This document shows positions 56,430-64,000 of a DNA stretch of 64,000 nucleotides, piece by piece; within the stretch, counting starts at the first letter, position 1, and every line of letters starts with the position of its first letter. This DNA is from Prorocentrum cordatum (lineage: Eukaryota > Sar > Dinophyceae > Prorocentrales > Prorocentraceae). The translations under genes were made by a program, and so were the position numbers. The stretch lies in NCBI GenBank assembly GCA_963575745.1, contig CAUYUJ010018863.1:62001-126000 (forward strand). The letters run 5' to 3'. The notes under the pieces are model-generated. The model did no database searches. It saw only the letters and a program-made list of their open reading frames with translations, and had not been told where the DNA came from.

Positions 56430-56780
56430 GGCCGGACATGATAAAAAACAAGGAGAATCAAGCTGGCAAAGCACGGGCAGGTCCTGCAAGCCAGCTCGTC
56501 ATATCGCGGACTCGCTTACCCGTTCAAGACCAAAACCTGGGATCGCAGTATCACAAATGGACTCCCGCATGTTATGGATGCCCAGTCGACTCGCCAGTCG
56601 CTCCAATCCTGGCGGTGAACTACCAGTGGCCCCCATGGATCTCCGAACTCATGTTCAGAAAAACTGGGCTATTCTTGTCCGACCGCGTGGCTCTGCTAAA
56701 TGTTCAACAACATAGAGGGCTTGCAGACGAGTGCCACCCATCGGCAGAAACCCCCAGAGCTCCGCTCAAACGATAGCAAC
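56430..56780. other. No gene recognised
   Basis: Spacer between the candidate exon and the repeat modules; probably intronic if that exon is real. Confidence 0.35.
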
Positions 56781-56879
56781 CACCACGGGGGACTCGTAGA
56801 GCTTCCTGACATATATTATGTGCAGAGAATAAGCAGAGAACGAATAGTTATTCCGCCCGAGCGAACGCGCATGATGATT

Positions 56880-57480
56880 CCGGATCAGCTTTTGTGCGCA
56901 TCAGCTCTGTAGCTCTCCTACTGCCCGAGTTACGTGCGAAAATCGACAGCACTTCTCAAGATGACTCGAACAATACAAATAGTTTCGCGAATCTAGCTCG
57001 AGTAGCAGATCGAGTTCAGACCTCTGGATGCAACAGACGAACGCGCCTGATGATTGGCATTGGTTTCTGTGCGCATTAGCTCTGTAGCTAGCCTAGAGGT
57101 CGAGTTAAGTACGGAGAACCGACAATCCCTGTTGAGATGACTCGAGTGACGAATAGGTTTGCGAATCTGGCTGGAGTTGCAGACCGAGTTCAGACCTTTG
57201 CATGCGACAGGCAGATGCGCCTGATGTCTCTGAAGCATTTTCTGTGATTACCAGCCCTGTAGCCGCCCTACAGCCCGAGTTAAGTGCAGAAAACCGACAG
57301 CGCCTCTTAAGATGACCCGAGCAATACGAATAGTTTTGCCGACCTAGCTCTATCAGCAGACCGAGTTCGAACCTCTAGATTCAACAGACAAACGCGCCTG
57401 ATCATTCTCCATCCGTTTCTGTAAGTATGAGTTCTCTAGCTGCCCTGCAGCTCGAGTTCAGTACGAAATACCGAACACGC
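56880..57480 (+). repeat. ~175-bp tandem repeat, array 1
   Basis: The CAGAyCGAG landmark is at 57006, 57180 and 57357 (174, 177). Units contain GAACGCGCCTGATnATTC, GCTCTGTAGCT, GCCCGAGTTAAGT and GATGACTCGAACAATACGAATAG. Confidence 0.9.
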
Positions 57481-57499
57481 GTATCAAGATGACCCGAAA

Positions 57500-58260
57500 C
57501 AGCCGATCCCGCCCGTGTGCTTTTGGCAGTAAAAGGTACCCGATCGAGCTGAGATCAAGACGGCGAGCGGGAATAAAATCATAAATATCACGGGAAAAAA
57601 TACTAGAGCTCTAACGAATGGTTGAATTTCGAGAACAAAATTTTCAACCGACCAAAGGTCACCAAAAGGTCCGTCGAGATTTTTCTTGCCGACTAGCTCT
57701 CCAGCGCCCCGGAGGAACTGCCGGGAACCTCGTAGAGCTCCTTGCACCCGTAAGAAAGCTCAGGATCGAAGCGGAGAGCTTCTGGGAGCATTGAGATTTT
57801 CGGAGTGAAGATGAAGTTGGCTCCGGGAATTCAACTAATACTAAAAATGGCTCTAGAGAGCTGAGCTGCTCAGAGAACAAAGTTTATATGCCAATGCTTG
57901 GCGTAAAGATCTGCTTTCTCAAAATGAATTGTCACCTATTTTTGAAATCTGAGCAAAACCGACCCAAAGTCACCACTTTGTCCTTTCTGGTCGGGTCGAC
58001 CAACTAGCTCCATCCCGCGCCGGAATTCCTCTAGCTCATCGATAACGGAGAGTTCTACGAATTATTACTCTCAAGCTTCCAGCAACTAGCTGAGGGAAGC
58101 TCTACGAGTTACTAGCTCTCCAGCGCCCCGGAATTACTCTTCAGCTTCCAGCAATAACTTGCTAAGGGAAGCTCTTCGAGTTACTAGCTCCTCCCTGCCC
58201 CGGAATTCCTAGCTCATCTTGCCGAAGAGCTCTACGAGGTACTTGCTAGCGTCCCAAACC
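57500..58260. repeat. Module interior with CTCTACGAG/CTCGTAGAG inverted motifs
   Basis: Repeats of GGGAAGCTCTACGAGTTACTAGCTC-TCCAGCGCCCCGGAATTACT at 58040-58200, opposite in sense to CTCGTAGAGCTCC at 57730. No gene seen. Confidence 0.7.
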
Positions 58261-58264
58261 CGGA

Positions 58265-58480
58265 GAGCAAAGAAAACACACACCGGAAAGCTTGCCTGGC
58301 GAGCCCTCGGACGCTCTCGTGAAGCGCTTCTGGGGCTCCGGGGGGCCCCCCTGCAGCGCTTCTGAAGCGCTGCCAGGCGCGCTTCCACGCGCGCCTGCAC
58401 GCGCGCAGGCGCGCGTGAACGCCTGCCGGAAGCTCTCCCGGACCCGCTGCCGTGACAGGCGAGGCGCTGCGAGGATCTCG
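58265..58480. repeat. Palindrome cluster, copy A
   Basis: GAAGCGCTTC (58321-58330), GGGGGG/CCCCCC (58340-58351), CAGCGCTTC-T-GAAGCGCTG (58354-58372) and a 13-bp perfect stem CACGCGCGCCTGC/GCAGGCGCGCGTG with a 6-base loop (58386-58417). Homologous to 59005-59215. Confidence 0.9.
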
Positions 58481-58594
58481 GACCGGCGAAGATGGGCTGC
58501 TGGCGGGCACCACCACCGTCCGGCTTCTAATCTAAAATCCTCTAGCCCTCAGAGAGCTCTGCGGGAAAAACCGACTCCAAGTCACCACTGGGCA

Positions 58595-58627
58595 CCGGCG
58601 GTAAACCGTCAACCAGGTTACCGCCGG
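58595..58627. repeat. CCGGCGGTAA hairpin 1
   Basis: A 10-bp perfect stem CCGGCGGTAA/TTACCGCCGG, 13-base loop ACCGTCAACCAGG, followed by CTCGTAGAGCTC. Related copies at 59232, 60942, 62271, 62605 and 63045. Confidence 0.9.
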
Positions 58628-59004
58628 GGCCCTCGTAGAGCTCTTTTCTCGCACGGCGCTCCTCGGTACACATGAAGGAAGAGTCTGGAGCAAGACCCAA
58701 AAAACTCTAAAAATCATGTTTTTATGTTTTTATCCAAAGACGGTTGCTCTAAGTGTTTTGATAGTAATACTGCACCTACGGACCTGAGAATTTGACTGGC
58801 AGACGCGGCATAACCCACTACAGGTGCGAAAATTCTGCTTTCTTAAAATGAATCGCCAAATATCTTTCAAATCTTAGGAAAACCGACCCAAATGTGCCAC
58901 ATTGTCTCTTGTGGTCGGGTCGGCCAACTAGCTCCCCCCGCGCCGGAATTCCTCTAGCTCATGGATGCCGAAGAGCTCTACGAGGTACCTGGCAGGGTCC
59001 AAAA

Positions 59005-59215
59005 CCCGGAGAGCAAAGAGAGCACACACCGGAAAGCTTTCCTGGCGGGCCCCCGGACGCTCTCGTGAAGCGCTTCTGGGGCTCTGGGAGGCCCCCCTGC
59101 AGCGCTTCTGAAGCGCTGCCCCAAACGCTTCCATGCGTGCCTGCACGAGTCCCGGCACGCATGGACGTGCGTCCGAAGCGCTCCTGGACCCGCTGCGACG
59201 TTTTACGAGTTGCTG
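59005..59215. repeat. Palindrome cluster, copy B
   Basis: Same order as copy A. Its long stem is CCATGCGTGCC/GGCACGCATGG (59131-59141/59154-59164), 11 bp perfect with a 12-base loop. Confidence 0.9.
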
Positions 59216-59231
59216 CGGGGACTGGGCGCCG

Positions 59232-59263
59232 CGGCCGTAAACCGTCAACCTTTCTTACCGCCG
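59232..59263. repeat. CGGCGGTAA hairpin 2 (one mismatch)
   Basis: CGGCCGTAA against TTACCGCCG; loop ACCGTCAACCTTTC. Confidence 0.75.
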
Positions 59264-59509
59264 GGAGACTCGTAGAGCTTCCTTTCCATATATTATGTCC
59301 AAAGAAGTGCACGGGGCGAATATTTTTTCAGTCCGAGCGCTGATAGCAGACTGATCTCAGGCGTCTATACTATTGCCGCTGATAATTTCCTTCCCATTGT
59401 TGTGCTCAACAGATCCAGCCAAGCGGCGACTCATGATTTCCATCGCATTTATGTGCCAAAAAACTCAAGTTAGGTGAAGATATGTACCGTCATTTCGAAG
59501 AAAATTCCG

Positions 59510-60160
59510 TCCAATACGAAGAGTTTTGCGACCTAGCTCGAGTCGCCCACTGAGTTCAGAGCTCTGGATGCTTCAGACGAACGCGCCTGTAATTCTAAAT
59601 CGATTTGCGTACAAGCTCTGTAGCTATGCTAAAGCTCGAGTTAAGTACAGAACTCCGACAGTGCATGTTTAGAGAACTCGAAGAATACAAATGCTGTCGC
59701 GGACCTGGCTCGAATAGCAGACCTAGTTCAGACCCCTCGATGCAACAGACACGCGCGCCAGATGTTTCTGAAAGGTTTACATGAGTACCAGCACTAGAGC
59801 GTTTCTATAGCCCGAGTTACGTACTGAAAACCGACCGCAGTTCAGGATGAGTCGAAGAATACGAATAGCTTCCCAGATCTAGCTCGAATAGCAGACCGAG
59901 TTGAGACAGTTCGAATCAAACACCGAATATTGACAGTATCCGCCAACAAATTTCGTAGAATAGAAATAGTTTCGCAATCTAGCACGGGTAGACCGAGTTC
60001 AGACCCCTAGATGCGAGAGACAGACGCGATGTTTGTGGATCGCTTTCTGTGAATACCAGCTCTTCAGCTCCACAGCCCGAGTTAAATACAGAACACCGAC
60101 AGTACCTCTCGAGATGACTCGAATACTCAAATAGATTCGCGGAGCTCCCTCGACTAGCAG
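59510..60160 (+). repeat. ~177-bp tandem repeat, array 2 (diverged)
   Basis: Units with AGACCGAGTTCAGACC, ACGCGCC, AGCTCTGTAGCT and CCCGAGTTAAGTACAGAA; more irregular than arrays 3 and 4. Confidence 0.8.
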
Positions 60161-60164
60161 ACAG

Positions 60165-60930
60165 AGTTCTCGAAACGACCAATCCCGCCGCAATGCATTT
60201 CGGCAGCAAAAGGTACCCGATCGATCTGAGATCAAGGTGGCGAGCGAGACTAAGATCGAATATAGTCAGGAAAAAGACTAGAGCTCAAACGAATTGTTGA
60301 ATTTCGACCAGGTCCGTTGAGATTTTTGTGGCCAACTAGCCCTCCAGCGCCCCGGAATTACTAGCTAAGCGAAGCCCTACGAGTTATCCTGGACCGGCAA
60401 AGATGGGCTGCTGGCAGGCACCACCAGCGTCCGGCTTCTAATCTAAAACCCTCCAGCTCTGAAAGAGCTCTCCGGGAACATTCTCTCTTAAGGGGCTATG
60501 GATTGAACTTATGCTGTAGGGGGGCTACAGAGCTGGTGTGTACAGAAGCCGATACAGAACCATGAGGAGCGTTTGCGGTCTGCTATCCGAGGTAGCTTTA
60601 GAAAACTATTCGTATCCAAGCGATTTCTTTCCAAATTATCGTGAATTTATTCCTGTTCTCGGGCGGCCTAAAAATTGGAAGGACATCATGAGGCACGAAG
60701 CCTAGACGCTTCGTTTGGGTCCGTTCTGAGCGCAGAATTCGTACTCTGCAGCTTCCTCTCTGACGGTATTTTCTACAAGCACAAGAAGTCTGCTATCAGC
60801 GCTCGGGTTAATAACCTTCGTTCTCTGCTAATTATTTGAACATAGTATATGGTTAGGAAGCTCTACGGCGCAAAGACCCAGTTCAGACCTCCAGACGAAC
60901 GGTCCTGATGATTTCAAAACCAGTTTCTGA
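60165..60930. repeat. Shortened module interior
   Basis: Contains the GATCCCGCC..AGCAAAAGGTACCCGATCGATCTGAGATCAAGG piece, then CCGGCTTCTAATCTAAAACCCTCCAGCTCTG (60430). 60500-60900 matches none of the other modules and shows no gene. Confidence 0.65.
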
Positions 60931-60941
60931 GCACTGGGCGA

Positions 60942-60973
60942 CGGCGGTAAGCCGTCAACCTTCCTTACCGCCG
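60942..60973. repeat. CGGCGGTAA hairpin 3
   Basis: A 9-bp perfect stem CGGCGGTAA/TTACCGCCG, 14-base loop, followed by GGGGGACTCGTAGAGCTTCC and an ATATATAATG stretch. Confidence 0.9.
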
Positions 60974-61014
60974 GGGGACTCGTAGAGCTTCCTCACAATA
61001 TATAATGTCGAAAC

Positions 61015-61880
61015 AAAAATTGCAGAGAACAATAGTTTTTCAGCCCAAGCGATTTGAGACCTCTCGATGCAACAGCCGAACGCCCCCAATGCTTCTGGAT
61101 TGCCTTCTGTACGAGCTCTGTAGCTCCCCTACAGCCCGAGTTACGCGCGTAAATCGACAGCACCTCTCAAGATCACTCGAACAATACGAATAGTTGGGCA
61201 AACCTAGCTCGAGTATCAGACCGAGTTTAGACCTCTGAATGCGACAGGCGGACGCGTCTGCTATCTCCGAATCGATTCCTGTGATTACAAGCCCTGCAGC
61301 CCCTACAGCCCGAGTTAAATGCAGAAAACCGACAGCACCCTCTCAGAATGACTCGAAGAATACGAATAGTTTCGCGAACCTAATTCGGGCAGCAGACCGA
61401 GTTCCGAGCTCTGGATTCGCCAGGCGGTCGCGTCTGATGTCTGCAAATCGATTTCTGTGACAACCAGCATTGTAGCCCCCCCCCACAATCCGAGTTAAGT
61501 ACAGAAAAACCGACAGCACCTCTCAAGATGACTCGAACAATACGAATAGTTTCGCGATTCTAGAGCGGGCAGCAGACCGAGTTCAGCGCTCTGGATTCAA
61601 CAGACAAACGCGACTGATGACTCTGAATCGGTTTCTGTAAGTATCAGCTCTGTAGCTGTCATATAGCTCCAGTTAAGTACAGAAAACCAAGAGCGCCCGT
61701 CAAGATGACTCGAATAATACAAATAGGTTTGCGGACCTAGCTCGGCTAGCAGACCGAGTTCAGACCTCTGGATGCAACAGACGAACGCGCCTGATCATTC
61801 TGAATCGATAAGGTGTGCTTACCAGCTCTGTAGCTGTCCTGTATCTCGAGTTAAGTCCAATATACCGACAGCGCATATTA
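61015..61880 (+). repeat. ~177-bp tandem repeat, array 3
   Basis: CAGACCGAG at 61217, 61393, 61573 and 61750 (176, 180, 177). Confidence 0.95.
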
Positions 61881-62270
61881 AGATGACTCGAAACGGCCGA
61901 TCCCGCCTGGATGCTTTTTGGAAGTAAAAGGTACCCGATCGAGCTGAGATCAAGATGGCGAGCGGGAATAAAATCTAATATCACCGGAAAAAAACTAGAG
62001 CTCAAACAAATTAAGGAATTTCGTAAACAAAATTTTCAACCGACCAAAAGTCACCAAAAGGTCCGTCGAGATTTTTCTTGCCAACTAGCTCGCCAGCGCC
62101 CCGGAATGACTCTTAGCTCCCAGCAATTACTTGCTAAGGGAAGCTCTACGAGTTATATCAGCTCTGTAGCTCTATAGCCTTGGTCACGTTCGAAAACCGA
62201 TAGCGACTCCCAAGATGGTTTCGCGGCCCTAGTCCGAGTCGCAGACCAAGTTCAGACCTCTGAGCTGGCG

Positions 62271-62303
62271 CCTGCGGTGAACCGTTAACCTGGTCACCGC
62301 CGG
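62271..62303. repeat. CCGGCGGTGA-type hairpin 4 (one mismatch)
   Basis: CCTGCGGTGA against TCACCGCCGG; inner 7 bp perfect; 13-base loop ACCGTTAACCTGG. Confidence 0.85.
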
Positions 62304-62604
62304 GAACCTCGTAGAGTTCGTTTCACGCGTAAGAGTGCCCAGAATCGAAGCAGAGAACTTCGCGGTAGATTTTCTTCAAATCTTGAATTTTCAATCTTCT
62401 ATGTCAATCTGACGTCACATTCCTGGCTTCGCTCAGAAGAATTTGTCGACGAAATGAGCTAAGAATTTGACAGGCAACTTCTGTGATGCAAAGCTACGCT
62501 CTGCGCAATTATCAGCTCAAACGAATGGTTGGAGCTGCAAAATCGGCTGAGCCAGGCCGCGGATAGTATGATCGCGTCTCTTTTCGAAATTTCGCCAACT
62601 GGCG

Positions 62605-62637
62605 CCGGCGGTGAACCGTCAACCTGATCACCGCCGG
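62605..62637. repeat. CCGGCGGTGA hairpin 5
   Basis: A 10-bp perfect stem CCGGCGGTGA/TCACCGCCGG with a 13-base loop. Differs from hairpin 1 by a paired A-T to G-C change. Confidence 0.9.
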
Positions 62638-63044
62638 GAACCTCGTAGAGCTCCTTGCACCCGTAAGAAAGCTCAGGATCGAAGCGGAGAGCTTCTTGCA
62701 GCTTTTCTAGAAAAACGTCAAATTAAGATTTTCGGAGTGAAGATGCAGTCGGTTCCCGGAAGTCAACTAATACTAAAACTGGCTCCACAGAGCTGAGCTG
62801 CTCAGGGAAGAAAGTTCATATGCCAATGCTCGGCGGAAAAATTTGCTTTCTCTAATGAATTGTCAAATATCTTTCAAATCTGAGCAAAACCGACCCAAAG
62901 TCACCACTTTGTCCTTTCTAGTCGGGTCGACCAACTAGCTCCACCCCGCGCCGGAATTCCTCTAGCTCATCGATAACGAAGAGCTCTACGAGGAACTAGC
63001 TCCACCCTGTCGCCGAATTCCTCTGGCTCTCATACCACTGGGCG

Positions 63045-63078
63045 CCGGCGGCAAACCGTCAACCTTTCTTACCGCCGG
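63045..63078. repeat. CCGGCGGCAA hairpin 6 (one C-A mismatch)
   Basis: CCGGCGGCAA against TTACCGCCGG; 14-base loop; followed by the cap and ATATATATAATG. Confidence 0.8.
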
Positions 63079-63109
63079 GGGACTCGTAGAGCTTCCTGAC
63101 AATATATAT

Positions 63110-64000
63110 AATGTCGAAAAAAATGCAGAGAACGAATAGTTTTTCAGCCCAAGCGATTTCAGACCTCTCGATGCAACAGCCGAACGCCCCCGATGCTTCT
63201 GGATTGTCTTCTGTACGAGCTCTGTAGCTCTCCTACAGCCCGAGCTACGTGCGTAAATCGACAGCACCTCTCAGATGACTCACAAAACGAATAGTTTGGC
63301 AAACTCAGCTCGAGTATCAGACCGAGTTCAGACCTCTGAATGCGACAGGCTGACGCGTCTGATGTCTCTGAATCGACTCCTGCGATTACCAGCCCTGCAG
63401 CCCCCCTTACAGCCCGAGTTAAATGCAGAAAACCGACAGCACCTCTCAGGATGACTCGAACAATACGAATAGTTTCGCGGACCTAGTTCGGGCAGAAGAC
63501 CGAGTTCCGAGCTCTAGATTCGACAGGCAGACGCGCCTGACGTCTTCGAATCGATCCCTGTGACCACCAGCACTGTAGCCCCCCCACAGCCCGAGTTAAG
63601 TGCAGAAAACCGACAACATCTCTCAAGATAACTCGAACAATACGAATAGTTTCGCGATTCTAGATCGGGCAGCAGACCGAGTTCAGAGCTCTGGATTCAA
63701 CAGACAAACGCGACTGATCATTCTGAATCGGTTTCTGTAAGTATCAGCTCTGTAGATGACTTAAAGCTCGAGTTAAGTGCAGAAAACCGAGAGAGCCTGT
63801 CAAGATGACTCGAATAATACGAACAGGTTTGTGAACCTAGCTCGGCTAGCAGACCGAGTTCAGACCTCTGGATGCAACACACGAACGCGCCTGATCATTC
63901 TGCATCGATAAGGTGTGATTACCAGCTCTGTAGCTGTTCTGTATCTCGAGTTAAGTCCAATATACCGACAGCGCGTATCAAGATGACTCGAAACGGCCGA
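63110..64000 (+). repeat. ~177-bp tandem repeat, array 4, running off the window
   Basis: AGACCGAG at 63319, 63497, 63674 and 63851 (178, 177, 177). Closely parallels array 3 unit by unit, including the leading ATGCAACAGCCGAACGCCCCC unit, which indicates duplication of the whole block. Confidence 0.95.

Larger units (their letters stand above)
56780..64000 (+). repeat. Mosaic of ~2-kb repeat modules (at least four)
   Basis: Each module begins with a GACTCGTAGAGCTTCC + ATATAT cap (about 56785, 59265, 60975, 63080) and continues into a ~177-bp tandem array. In some it then passes through GATCCCGCC..GCTTTTGGCAGTAAAAGG..CCGATCGAGCTGAGATCAAG (57500, 60185, 61900), AAAAGGTCCGTCGAGATTTTT (57665, 62060), CTCGTAGAGCTCCTTGCACCCGTAAG (57730, 62640) and AAAACCGACCCAAAGTCACCACTTTGTCC (57952, 62884). 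Spacing of caps is about 2.5, 1.7 and 2.1 kb. No transposase or other gene was found. Confidence 0.85.

Noticed and set aside
60999-61010. TATA box in ATATATAATG after the module caps
   Set aside because: AT-rich part of a repeat module with no gene downstream; no evidence of promoter use.

Overview
This window looks like nuclear DNA of a complex eukaryotic alga. A core dinoflagellate is my best guess, from the mostly noncoding, GC-rich, microsatellite-laden sequence, exons ending at polypyrimidine-CAG acceptors, gene fragments in several copies, and protein families familiar to me from dinoflagellates. I saw no spliced leader, rRNA, tRNA or plastid gene that would settle it. Most long open frames come from repeats whose unit is not a multiple of 3 (11, 73, 83, 89 bp) or from GGA/TCC, CAT and CTG runs, and I do not call them genes.

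Layout. 0-16 kb: a 73-bp minisatellite, 83-bp and 89-bp arrays, (AAGAGGCCCCC)n-like 11-mer tracts, and short dispersed elements. The dispersed elements include a 144-bp terminal-inverted-repeat MITE in three copies, one inserted in the 83-bp array with a 7-bp target duplication. 16.9-18.4 kb, minus: an exon with a low-complexity Ala/Glu region, a poly-Leu run and a C-terminal calponin-homology domain. 21.2-24.0 kb, minus: a long helical AERLAKEAERKAE repeat protein broken by two indels, flanked by direct copies of one dispersed repeat. 24-33 kb: purine/pyrimidine tracts and more dispersed repeats. 33.6-34.8 kb, plus: a frameshifted helicase remnant. 35-43 kb: microsatellites (TCC, TATG, ATC) and reverse-strand 11-mer arrays. 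43.7-44.4 kb and 49.9-51.2 kb, both minus: an N-terminal and a C-terminal piece of what looks like one glycosyltransferase-like family; they overlap in family coordinates and lie in permuted order, so they are probably two broken or partial paralogues. 52.5-54.2 kb: about 1.6 kb of an 11-bp minisatellite (GCATGGCAACT type). 54.2-64.0 kb: a less GC-rich mosaic of ~2-kb modules, each carrying a ~177-bp tandem repeat, and one short minus-strand exon with an RNase H-like look.

No pathway or operon logic joins the few genes. The most notable signals are structural: hairpins in the right-hand modules whose arms differ between copies by paired (compensatory) substitutions, the recurrence of an 11-bp period in two unrelated repeat families, and nested element insertions that can be ordered in time.
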